Below the pieces are notes generated by a model that searched no databases, was not told the origin of the DNA, and worked only from the letters and a program-made list of their open reading frames with translations. Shown piece by piece: positions 36,000 to 45,251 of a stretch of 64,000 nucleotides of DNA (its first letter is position 1; every line of letters begins with the position of its first letter). The stretch is taken from positions 248,001 through 312,000 of the forward strand of contig JAKLMB010000033.1 in assembly GCA_022813625.1 (NCBI GenBank). The letters are read 5' to 3'. Source of the stretch: Aaosphaeria pasadenensis (Eukaryota > Ascomycota > Dothideomycetes > Pleosporales). The position numbers and the translations under genes were made by a program.

Positions 36000-37500
36000 A
36001 CCAATACCTATGGGTGTGACGTACGATATTCTTGGAGCAACTGCTACAAGATTGAGCTCATCTTCGTCATGCTCAATAAGCGTATCTTCATACCAAAAGC
36101 CTAATCAAACAGGAAAGCCCATCTTGGCTGGTAGGTCATTCACAATATCTTGGTCAGCTAGAACAGCAAGCACGTCGAGACTTTGCTTCCCCATCGGTTC
36201 AAGTATGACACCTTCCCCACCGTAAAAGCTTTACTGCTCAGCCGTCTTGCTGTACCTCTCAATTCAAACATCAATCGCCTTGACTTAAGTCTGTAGAATC
36301 TTCTCAATATCTTTCCCTGGATAGTCTTCGTGGGGAGACCTATTTGTGAGCTCAATAATGTCCACTGCACAATTTATTCAACTGGGATTCGATTCTAGTG
36401 TATCAAGTTATCGCGCGATGTCTCTGTTGAACTCGGATGCTCAAAAGTTTCCCTTCACTTCTTGGTTCAACTTGTTGAAGTCTTTCACATTCGGAAAGTC
36501 TTCATTGTCCAAAAAGTCATCCTCTGAAGAGCGTAGAAATTCCAATATAGAATCAAACGACTATTCAATTGGTTCAAGTGAAGCTCCGGTCCAGGTATTG
36601 CATGGAAATTCGATCATGATGGCGCTAGAATCCGTATTTCTGCAACAATCAGTGAAGTATCGGATTGAATTGAATGGGTTCTTCCAAGTTCTCTCATTCC
36701 TCTCACTTCAACGAGCCATACGCAGCGTCTCGAACCGCTCTCATGAGAGTCCTGTGGCATCCTGGCGAGATAAGATTGGGATGACCCTGTCGGTCCCGAT
36801 GAGACCACTACTAGGCTTGAAGCCTATGGCATTGATCAACTCAGCTGGTCCACGTATGCTGCCCGATGTATCATGTTGATTAGATTTTGTTGCGGGATCA
36901 GACATATCACTCCTACTTCTGTGCCGATGGCAGCATTAGCTAGTTCCAAGGCGGCATCTACAGCAGAACCAAAGCTACTACCTACAGGAGTTGGATTGGG
37001 GTAGTATGTGCTCAAGATATGTCCTCCTCTTGAGCTTCAGTCAATTGAGACCTCCAGATCGCGCAAATTGCCCATTCTGAAAGATTCATTTTTCCCAGAA
37101 TGACAATACCAGCTTTTCGGAACTTCTCAACAGTCGAAGATTCATTCAGGGGCTTTACTCCCAGCAAAGCAAACGAGCCAGCGGATACATCCAATCAAAC
37201 CTTAACCATGATGTTGTCTTTCACTCGGATGGGGATACCGTGTAAAGGCCCCCTGCTTCCAGATTGAACTCGCTCATCATCTAGCTCCTGTGCAGCAGCA
37301 ATTGCATCATGGTAGACTTGCACCACAGCCTTGGACTCGGATGCTTCTCGGATTCTTGCCAGATATGCCTTAACCAAGTCTACGGATGTGAAATAGCCCG
37401 CTTGAAGACCTTCGGCAGTATTCTCGATAGTGAGATCCAGAATTGGGGGTAATTCCTAGTTTTCCAAGCAGATCAGCTATCGCGTTGTCATGCGCGTTGA
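36000..37500 (-). pseudogene. Decayed amidase-signature hydrolase gene
   Basis: Pieces of an amidase (amidase-signature family, Ser-Ser-Lys triad) run in order along the minus strand but in changing frames. About 37480-37380 has ENTAEGLQAGYFTSVDLVKA; 37377-37195 has AYLARIREAS and PLHGIPIRVKDNI, which contains the catalytic lysine. 37194-37012 has SAGSFALLGVKP and AGIVILGKMNLSEW. 37000-36880 has PTPVGSSFGSAVDAAL, the serine motif, with Phe where the family mostly has Ser or Gly. 36850-36780 has FKPSSGLIG and VIPILSRQD; about 36450-36320 has RDIARYLDTLES and DYPGKDIEKIL. A TGA interrupts the frame at 37195-37197 and frame changes occur near 37010 and 36880, with further stops below 36760. An uncertain hydrophobic N-terminal segment near 37700 may have been a signal peptide. 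Not functional as it stands. Confidence 0.8.
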
Positions 37501-38075
37501 GCTTTGTCTGGACATATTAGGAGTCATGGTTCTATGTTCGCGAACCTGAAGTTTCTGTGAAGTGAAGCCACGGAACTTTGGATAGGCAAGAATGCAGATA
37601 ATGCCGTGAGTGAGGAGTAACGGGAATCTGGTTCTGAACAGAAACCGCATTTATACCACCCGAAGTCAAGAGATGTGGTGAGAAAGACAAGCACAGTCAG
37701 GCAGATTCGCACGAATAAACGCCAATATTTGGTTTTGCAAAGGCCGTTACAAAGTAGCTACGTAACGTTGCTTATCCTCACAGTGTGTATTGTGATTGAC
37801 ATGTGGCTGTGATACTGTAGGCATGCGTGCATATCTGACCGGTGAAGCTGCGGGCAATATGATCCGACCAATCCAACTAAAGGACGGCGTGCTAGAGAGT
37901 CAAATACTACATTCGGCCTTGCTCTTCTATAGCGCATTGGCATATCCCCGCACCGGAGGAGTTCACAGTTACACAGACATTTGTTTATGTTCCTATTAAT
38001 GTCTCGCTCAATAGAATGTTCAAAGATGATTCACGACGCAGATATGGAGTGCAACCTTGATGATCTTTGACAACG
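37501..38075. other. Spacer between two broken, divergent genes
   Basis: 5' flanks of the amidase (-) and isochorismatase-like (+) remnants. The frame 37796-37999 (+) has no family resemblance. Confidence 0.45.
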
Positions 38076-38775
38076 ATCATGTCGCACGATGATGGCAAAG
38101 GCGGAGAACCCCCTATTACTCAGCTCATTGGATCGTCAAAGAACTTTTGGCTTTGGTCTCACGACGCAGGCTGGGATTTGACTCGCCCACCCACCCCGTC
38201 CTCACAGCCCATTGTGCCTCGCCTCTACCTTCGTTGCCGTCTTAGCAATGCCACTCTTGACTCATCCAAGACCGCTTTGCCGATGACTGACATGCAACAC
38301 TTCTCTATGAGTAGCGCACTAGGTGAGAACGATCCCAATGTGCTATAAGCACAAGATGTCTAGCTCCATTACGCCATACCTGCTGCTCGGAAAGCAAACA
38401 TATAGATAATATGGTTGAACTGGGGTCTTAACGAGGTATATCTTGAGTCTCTGACTCTAGCAGCGATGCGAGTGTTTGGTTGGTCCCCGAATTGCGACTC
38501 AGAGGATTATGGAATATTTGCCTCCTCTCCAGATCCAGATGCTGGTGAGACTATGGATCAGTGCGGAGAAATACCCACAGGGCAACATTCAGGCGCTGGA
38601 CTGGGCCATGTCGTTCTTCCGGAAGGCAAATCCATTGTTGCTGGTCGAGCGCTCATCAAGGGGACTTGGACTGTAGAGCTTCACGGGCCACTATTATCTG
38701 CCTTCCGAGAAGGCCTGCTAGGAAGAAGACCAGATGTGCCTGGTCTATAAGAGCAGAAACTCTACTTTGTAGTAA
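38076..38775 (+). pseudogene. Decayed isochorismatase-like cysteine hydrolase gene
   Basis: The frame from about 38076 encodes SSKNFWLWSHDAGWDLTRPP and TALPMTDMQHFSMSSALG, matching the N-terminus of mould isochorismatase-fold cysteine hydrolases. The same frame then meets TAA at 38346-38348, TAG at 38361-38363 and TAG at 38403-38405. Between and after these stops the family sequence continues undisturbed (LHYAIPAARKANI, IIWLNWGLNEVYLESL, LGHVVLPEGKSIVAGRALIK, WTVELHGPL). At about 38740 the frame shifts (LVYKSRNSTL follows in another frame). The C-terminal half with the catalytic cysteine is missing. The enzyme would have hydrolysed an amide or vinyl-ether bond. The neighbouring amidase remnant suggests both once belonged to one catabolic or secondary-metabolite cluster. 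Confidence 0.8.
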
Positions 38776-39176
38776 CTTCAATCGATGAAAGAGATTTCCG
38801 CGAAGAAAATATGGTGTAATAATACCTTATTCACTATCGAAGTAATTGACATTTATGATATCCCCTCATTCACAGAAACATGCGTTGGAAATAGATGATG
38901 CTGCATGTTGTCCAGTATCCTAGGATATGTTGAGTTCTATCACAATCCTGAGAGGGTAGCATTATTGATCCTTGAAGTCATGAATAGTATGTTGATAAAT
39001 TGCCTAACCTTCATAGGCGTTGATGGCTAGATCTTGGTGTCGTCGGAGCTCGGGGGTTTCTTCCTCCGCTCCGCCCTTAGCGTGTTTGACGCATTAGACT
39101 TTCTGAAAGATCATACCATTGCAAACAGACGGCCACAGCTAACAATCGCAAGTGCATTGGTGGCTCGTCAGTCAAT
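38776..39176. other. Spacer, right edge of the accessory island
   Basis: 5' flank of the MSS51-like gene; nothing else seen. Confidence 0.5.
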
Positions 39177-40760
39177 ATGAGGTCTTCATATACGTGCAAT
39201 CGTTGCATATCGGCTATTAAGGCTTCAAGGACGCAATTGCGCCCTAGAACGCCTTTCCGCCTCCCCCATCAGCAATTTGCGGGACGAGCTCACTCCACAA
39301 AATCTCCAGTATCCGCGAACCTCCCAATATCTCGACGTAGCATCTCCTCTACCGCGAACCGTCAATTCGAAAAGCCCTTCGAGCCCTTTGAATATGTCGA
39401 TCCGGAAGGCAACACACGGAAAATGGTCCTCAGCGAGGACAATCTGTTCAACTCGTTCACCCACTCTCCCATCCCCGCAATTCGCAAGCGGGCAGCCTTC
39501 ATGCGACAGCATGCCTATTGTCCCCATCCAGACCACAAGCCGACTCGTGCCGCGGTCAATGCGGGTGATCTCGAATCTCGCAAGTCCTCAGAGACTGGCT
39601 CCCCTCCAGCGCATGTAAACTTCGAATGTCCAGATTGTGGTGTACCTGTATACTGCTGCGAGGAACACTGGGCGGATGATTACGAGGCCCATTTGGGAGT
39701 CTGTGATATCATGAGGCAAAGCAATGAGGACGATCACGATCTTCATAGCGGGCGCTTCTTCAAGGAGTTTCAATTTGCGGTGCCACAGATGGAGGAGATC
39801 TTGGTCAACATGAGCAGCTGGGACACATACCTTTATACTCGAGACTACGATGCACTGAACGAAGACCGAGAGATGCGACAGGCTACAAAGCTTTTGACTT
39901 ATCCTATGACCGTTGCCAGTATACTACATGAGTTGAGTCCTTATGGCCTGCGGGGCGATGGTCGCATGACACCAGAGGGTCTCAAGAGCTTCACTGGTAT
40001 GTTGCAAAGAAAATTGATCGACTCACTTACTAATAAGCTTTTAGCACTTCGTCATTCCCTTCATCCAGCCCGAACTGGTGGTGGTGATACGTGGAAGAAT
40101 CCTCGCCTTGCCCCGCCTTCTGTACGCCTTTTTGTTCTTGGAGCGCGTGCTGAGTCTTCACTACCGAGGGAGACCTGGATGCAGATGGTATACCTCTTCC
40201 ATAGAGTGCAGTTCTCCTTGCATTTCATTGGTCCTGAGGCAATGGCAAACCGCGGAAATGAGCTGCCATTGCCTGAGCGGACGCCACTTAACCCGTTCGG
40301 AGCTGTAGTTGAAGATCGCATCTCCAACGCTCTCAAGATCAGCACATTTGTCGAATACTACCACACGATGCACAAGGCTGGATATTTCTACCCCTACGAT
40401 CCCTACTTTGACTGCTTTATCGTCTTCCACCCAGGGTTCGGAAACCCAGCATCGATGCATGAGTGGGAAGAGACACTGCCGCTTCTGCTGGAAACAAAAT
40501 GCCCTATCATCGCTACAGGGTACTCTCCATGGGACATTCAGCAAGATGTTGATCACCTGGAGAAGAGGTTCGGCAACGAGATGGACATACTACTTAAGCC
40601 AGGCGAGAACAAATTCCGTAGTTTGAGGTGGGACTTGAACGATCTGGATCCCCATGATGTGAACTGTAGCAATTGGGGCGTGTACGCATTTAGAGGCAAG
40701 AGGTACGAGGCAACGAAGAAGGAGGATGAAAGTGAGGTGCATAGCGAGCGCACCGAGTAG
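39177..40760 (+). CDS. mss51: MSS51-like mitochondrial translation factor with MYND-type zinc finger
   Basis: Homologous to yeast Mss51, the mitochondrial translational activator and chaperone of Cox1, the core subunit of cytochrome oxidase. The frame is open throughout, but a 48-nt stretch at 39997-40044 has all marks of an intron (GTATGT donor, TTACTAAT branch, TTTTAG acceptor) and is exactly 16 codons long without a stop. Removing it gives GLKSFTALRHSLHP, which fits the family, and a 511-aa protein; retaining it gives 527 aa. The first 70 residues are rich in Arg, Ser and Thr and poor in acids, like a mitochondrial targeting sequence. A zinc-finger region follows at about 113-175 (HAYCPHPDHK, then FECPDCGVPVYCCEEHW and HLGVC). 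The rest is the conserved Mss51 C-terminal domain (WDTYLYTRDYD; CFIVFHPGFGNP; CPIIATGYSPWD). Confidence 0.92.
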   Translation: MRSSYTCNRCISAIKASRTQLRPRTPFRLPHQQFAGRAHSTKSPVSANLPISRRSISSTANRQFEKPFEPFEYVDPEGNTRKMVLSEDNLFNSFTHSPIPAIRKRAAFMRQHAYCPHPDHKPTRAAVNAGDLESRKSSETGSPPAHVNFECPDCGVPVYCCEEHWADDYEAHLGVCDIMRQSNEDDHDLHSGRFFKEFQFAVPQMEEILVNMSSWDTYLYTRDYDALNEDREMRQATKLLTYPMTVASILHELSPYGLRGDGRMTPEGLKSFTGMLQRKLIDSLTNKLLALRHSLHPARTGGGDTWKNPRLAPPSVRLFVLGARAESSLPRETWMQMVYLFHRVQFSLHFIGPEAMANRGNELPLPERTPLNPFGAVVEDRISNALKISTFVEYYHTMHKAGYFYPYDPYFDCFIVFHPGFGNPASMHEWEETLPLLLETKCPIIATGYSPWDIQQDVDHLEKRFGNEMDILLKPGENKFRSLRWDLNDLDPHDVNCSNWGVYAFRGKRYEATKKEDESEVHSERTE

Positions 40761-41486
40761 GCACCGTGAAATTACTAGTGTATTATCATGTACATTATTG
40801 TACCAGTGGTTTCTAGATTGTAACCATTGATGAAATATTCTTCCACATTTTTATCCACAGCGATCCACGTCCAATCTTGGAGAAATCTGAAAAATCCTTT
40901 CCGTTGACCGTCTGCCTGCAGAAATTCTCATTTTACCTTCCCCTTGATATTTCCTCCCACCTTTTTTTACCTACAACTTATCCAGTCTCGGCTTAATTGT
41001 TCGTCCATATTTGTCGGCCTGCATTCACATGTAATCCGAAGCTTCGAACACATGAAATCATTCTTATTTATTCCATATCGAAATGATGCTCAGGATGAAC
41101 CTCTGCGGCAAAATTGTGTTCAAAAAAGGACCTCGGAATCTTGATGCGGCAGCTGATTTTGTTCGGTATCTTAGATCGGCAGTGAATTAATATATATAAC
41201 CCCTGTTTCCCCACGACAAACCCCCTGATTTTCTACCCCACACTCCGTAACTTTTGTGCCAACGTCAGACGTCTACTTAGTCCAGGGACCATAGATATCA
41301 CATGTATTCCCGGAAACTTCTAATTACACTCCTGTTGACGTCGTTTTCCCGGGTTGCATGTCCTGTCAGGAAAATCTTCCCTACATTCCGATATGCAATG
41401 CATGCAATTTGATAAATGAGAGGCTGAACAGCCACCGGCATACTGATGCATTGTCATAGCAATCGTGTAGAAATGATTAGTGATTC

Positions 41487-41493
41487 TTTAGCC
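41487..41493 (-). promoter_or_regulatory. XlnR/Xyr1-type binding site
   Basis: TTTAGCC reads GGCTAAA on the minus strand, the consensus of the xylanolytic activator XlnR. It lies 26 bases upstream of the TATA box and 87 bases before the esterase ATG. Confidence 0.55.
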
Positions 41494-41518
41494 ACAAAAT
41501 GTGCAGTTGTACTACAGG

Positions 41519-41527
41519 TATAAATAT
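41519..41527 (+). promoter_or_regulatory. TATA box of the CE1 esterase gene
   Basis: TATAAATAT is centred about 58 bases upstream of the ATG at 41581, a normal distance for a strongly induced fungal gene with a short leader. Confidence 0.65.
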
Positions 41528-41580
41528 CTGTGAAGCAGCTCTACTCAGGGACATTCAAATCAGGATTATCAGTCATAACA

Positions 41581-42514
41581 ATGCCTTCAATCTCTACAGT
41601 CACAATCACTTTGCTCGCAGCGCTTTCCAGCGTTGGCAATGCCGCTCTTTCTCGAGTCACTGACTTCGGCTCAAACCCTACGAAACTGGAGATGAATATT
41701 TGGGTGCCTTCAAAGCTAGCTACGAAGCCTGCGATCATTCTCGCGGTACGTGTAACACAGTATCTCATATGGTTTGACATCCTAACAGAAATCAAAGTTG
41801 CACACCTGCGGCGGCACAGGCGAAGCCTACTCTAGTATGACCAAGTATGGCACATCCGCCGATCAGAAGGGCTTCATCGTCATCTTCCCCACCACCAAGA
41901 AAGACTCCAATTGCTGGGAAGTCAACACCGCGAAGGGGCTCTCTCGCGAAGCAGGCGGCGACAACCAAGGCCTCGCCAACATGATCAAGTACACGATCCA
42001 GAAGTACGACGCCGATGCCAGCAAGGTCTTTGTCACTGGCGCTTCGTCCGGCTGCATGATGACCAACGTCATGATGGCTACGTATCCTGATCTCTTTGCT
42101 GCTGCAAGTTGCTACAGCGGCGTTGCCGCAGGCTGTCTTGCCGGATCTCCTGGTGCCTCTCCAGGAAGCGCGGACCCGACCTGCGCCAATGGCAAGGTTA
42201 TCAAGTCCGCGGAAGAGTGGACGAGGACGGCAAAGGCAATGTATCCGGGATATAACGGCACTTACCCGCGACTTGCCACCTGGCACGGTGTTGCTGACAA
42301 CTTGGTCTTCTACCCCAACTTCGGAGAGCAATTGAAGCAGTGGAGTGGGCTGTTGGGTGTTTCTTTCACGAGGAACGAGACGAATAAGCCGCAGAGTGGG
42401 TACACGAAGATGATCTATGGTGATGGCACAAAGCTTGTTGGATACAGTGCCGCAGGCGTAGGACACATTGTACCTGTTCACCCGACTGACGATCTGGCGT
42501 GGTTCGGTCTTTGA
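41581..42514 (+). CDS. Secreted carbohydrate esterase family 1 enzyme (acetyl xylan / feruloyl esterase)
   Basis: Two exons, 41581-41745 and 41798-42514; 293 aa. The acceptor used is the AAAG at 41797, because the nearer CTAACAG overlaps the branch point and would insert three codons into the ILALHTCGG core. Residues 1-20 are a signal peptide (MPSISTVTITLLAALSSVGNA). The catalytic serine sits in GASSG (TGASSGCMMTNVM), the Asp in WHGVADNLVFY and the His in AAGVGHIVPVH. The oxyanion-hole segment reads LHTCGG where family members more often have LHGCGG. Such enzymes remove acetyl or feruloyl groups from xylan outside the cell; no cellulose-binding module follows. The promoter has an XlnR-type site, consistent with xylan-induced expression. 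It ends 16 bases before the convergent aconitase X gene. Confidence 0.93.
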
Positions 42515-42530
42515 ACATGAGTCAACTTTG

Positions 42531-44270
42531 CTAGGACTGTTCAGATAGCCAAGTAGGAATGTAGTATTCCCGCTTGCCGACGCACGCTGCGTCAATGCAG
42601 TCGGCCAAACTACCAAAATGAACACCTCTTTGTACCATTCCCGGTCCATAATGCGCATACTTCCCCGAAGTTGTCATCAGATTCTTAACATGTACTGGTA
42701 TAATGGGTTCGGTGATGAAGCACCAGCATGTATCTGTGATGACCTCAGCTCCGTAGTCAGTGATTATATCAATGTGCCCTGCTGCTTCGGCCATGCCGTA
42801 TGACTCTCGACTTGTAGTGACTACTACCCGGACGTCGGGGTGTCGATGTCTTCCCTCGCACAATGCGCTGAGAATCCTGAATTCCTCAGGAGAGAAGTGC
42901 GGGTTTCCCAGCGATATCAGCCCGAGTGAGGAGTCACGAGCCGAGTTCAACTGCCGATGTGTCTTTTGAAAATCAGGTAGAGCAATCTTCGCATTTCTGA
43001 GGTTCCGCTTCAAAGGCACTGTCTGCAAAGCCTCAGGGGTAATTCCGGCGATGTGGAACATTGGGGCGGAACTCGTGGTTGCAAAAGCAGCACCAAAGGC
43101 TTTCAGGTCGGCGATTGTAGGCTTCAGATGTTCGATTCCAGAAATGAAGGGAATGTCGGATTCACTGATCTCTCCTACCCGATGACCGAGCAGTGGCCAG
43201 AATGAATCATCCACCCGTTCAAGATGTTCAACTTCTATCAGAACCTTCGGCTTCCGGCCCTCATCAAGGTGGCACCCTGCAGCTGGGGCTCTTCCAGTGA
43301 GCCCGATGAAGACGTCTAGAAAATCAGGATATTTCTGTGTCCTGGCCCCCAAGACAGAATTTGCAAAGACCACTGCGTTGCTCTCCGCCCAACCGACTTG
43401 TTCGCCGAGTTTTGGCTTGTCATCGCGGAGATATGGGGCGCATGTAAAACTAGGTTTTGCACCCATCGCAACATATAGATCCGCGACTTTAGACGCTGCT
43501 TCTCCGAATGCGGGATCGGTGCCCAATTCTCGCCAACGCCGTCGGTCAACAGAGATGGAGTTCAACGTTGTCGGTCCAGCGAACTTTCCACCCATGGAAT
43601 GTAGACGCTCGGCGAATAGAAGTGTTGAAGGACCACAGTAGTAGCACGTGTCTATGTGAACGCCAGAAACGGGAATGAATGATGTGGCTCCTTGTAGCTT
43701 CGCGAAGTGGTAGATTGCTTCCATGGATACCTTCCGTGCTTCTCCGTACGAACCGGAAAGCATTTTCTTTTCGTCATCGCTGAGTGCGATGGACGAACCG
43801 GATGGGTCAGGCAGTGTTGCTGGAGCAAGCCCAATGTGTGCTTGCTGCGAAACGAGACGCAGGCCCGTCTCCGAAATATGCGCTGTCTCTCCATCGGACA
43901 ACGTTGCGAACACAGCTTCGTCCAAAACAATTATCGGAATGGACTTCTCAAACAAGACCTTCGCAACGAGAACACCGAGTGTTAATATCTCCTCTGCCTT
44001 GGAGAATATGAAGGCTGCGGGTCCCTTTCCTTGCATGAGCAACTCTAATATTACTCCACTACCCGAACAAGAACCCCTTCCCCGAGGAATAGCTAGAATT
44101 TGATCTTTAATTATACGTCCTTGTAGGGGGTGGTGGTGGTCGACAATCATTCCGGTGACTGGATCTACGCCCATCATGAAGCTCAGTGGCGTTTGCGATA
44201 CAATGAGCTTTCCGGAAGCCAATCCGGGTACAATGACCCGCCCTTCCGATGCTTTTATTTCTCTCGTCAT
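42531..44270 (-). CDS. Aconitase X, fused small and large subunits
   Basis: 579 aa in one uninterrupted exon. The N-terminal 140 residues are the AcnX small (swivelling, DUF126) domain, with PLSFMMGVDPVTG, the HHPLQGR segment and PRGRGSCSGSGVILELL. From about residue 170 the large DUF521 domain follows, with SGSYGEARKVSMEAIYH, GVHIDTCYYCGPS, the iron-sulphur-type cysteines in this and later segments (TGRAPAAGCHLDE; TDTCWCF) and a C-terminal TSGKYAHYGPGM motif. In prokaryotes the domains are often separate proteins; in fungi and some bacteria they are fused, as here. Characterised relatives include cis-3-hydroxy-L-proline dehydratase and phosphomevalonate dehydratase, so hydroxyproline catabolism is the likeliest role, but no other pathway gene is adjacent. 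Convergent with the esterase gene, 16 bases apart. Confidence 0.92.
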   Translation of the reverse strand: MTREIKASEGRVIVPGLASGKLIVSQTPLSFMMGVDPVTGMIVDHHHPLQGRIIKDQILAIPRGRGSCSGSGVILELLMQGKGPAAFIFSKAEEILTLGVLVAKVLFEKSIPIIVLDEAVFATLSDGETAHISETGLRLVSQQAHIGLAPATLPDPSGSSIALSDDEKKMLSGSYGEARKVSMEAIYHFAKLQGATSFIPVSGVHIDTCYYCGPSTLLFAERLHSMGGKFAGPTTLNSISVDRRRWRELGTDPAFGEAASKVADLYVAMGAKPSFTCAPYLRDDKPKLGEQVGWAESNAVVFANSVLGARTQKYPDFLDVFIGLTGRAPAAGCHLDEGRKPKVLIEVEHLERVDDSFWPLLGHRVGEISESDIPFISGIEHLKPTIADLKAFGAAFATTSSAPMFHIAGITPEALQTVPLKRNLRNAKIALPDFQKTHRQLNSARDSSLGLISLGNPHFSPEEFRILSALCEGRHRHPDVRVVVTTSRESYGMAEAAGHIDIITDYGAEVITDTCWCFITEPIIPVHVKNLMTTSGKYAHYGPGMVQRGVHFGSLADCIDAACVGKREYYIPTWLSEQS

Positions 44271-45251
44271 GTTGACCGTATTAATAGTAGGGGGTTCTTG
44301 CAGTTTAATTTTCTGATTCGTATGATGAGGAGGGAGTGTTGTTCTTGTGTTTGGGGATGCTGTTGAGATTGCAATTGATGAGGTCGCTTATCATCGGAAC
44401 TGGTTACCGCGAATCGTCCACTTATGCTTAGTTCTGCACCGTATTTGGACCACAGTTCTCGTACAAGTTGATCCAACTTGTCGACATATAATCAAGCTCT
44501 ATCTGGATTTGATGCAAGCGCAGACCGCCTGAATTCGCAGATTTTAATATGATTTGATTGATACCACACGTATCTTTGATCCACCGAGGGTGATATACTT
44601 TTCGAGGACCTAGCACAGCCAATACGTTATTTCGGATCCATTGCAAAGAGCACAGCCACATGCTTACAATAGGAGATCGGGAAAAGGTTTTAACAGTCCC
44701 AGCAATACCATGCTCTAGCTCTTTATCCCTAGCTGATTTGTTCTAGTTAAGGTTCTCATCCACCACAAGACTCAAGCTAGAGGCAGAAGTGCTCGGGATC
44801 TCTTCCGGCAGGGGACGCCATTTCATGCCGGAGACTACATGCAGAGAAAAAGCTTATTTAGACGTCAAGGCTGGTTGTTTGCTAGAAAGGTGTGTTATTA
44901 TTGGATTCACTAGTTTCGAAGAAGGAAAAGACAGATGGAGTGATAAGGCCATTAGGAATAGCAGCAAAGGGCGAGTCATATTTTCTTCAAGTCTAGCACT
45001 AATAGTTCGTTTTGTAGATGTCAAGAACACAAGCTTCGCTAAGAAGAACACCATTTTGTAGGACACACATGGCTATAGACAGATACCGAAGTTTGGAGTG
45101 TGAAGAAAGCGCCACCCAACGTACCGTGGCAATTATGGAAGGTTGAATCTCTCGCTTGTTTACCTTCTCAATCGGTAAGAGGTTCTTTATCTCTACCCGC
45201 CGTCTTCAGTTGCATTTCTCTCTGTATTTTATTTATCATCAGTCAAACCAT
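44271..45251. other. Spacer between divergent genes
   Basis: 5' regions of aconitase X (-) and of the F-box-like gene (+). A 77-codon frame at 44428-44661 (-) starts with a clean ATG-like codon but has no recognised family. No other feature was seen. Confidence 0.45.

Larger units (their letters stand above)
40761..41580. other. Promoter region of the CE1 esterase gene
   Basis: Contains the 3' flank of the MSS51-like gene on the left. On the right lie an XlnR-type site and a TATA box, listed separately. GTGGGG-type hexamers (minus strand near 41211) could be CreA sites, but that motif is short and common. Confidence 0.55.

Noticed and set aside
44428..44661. 77-codon minus frame between aconitase X and the F-box-like gene
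   Set aside because: Looked at as a transcription-factor or transposase relic, but no motif could be named.
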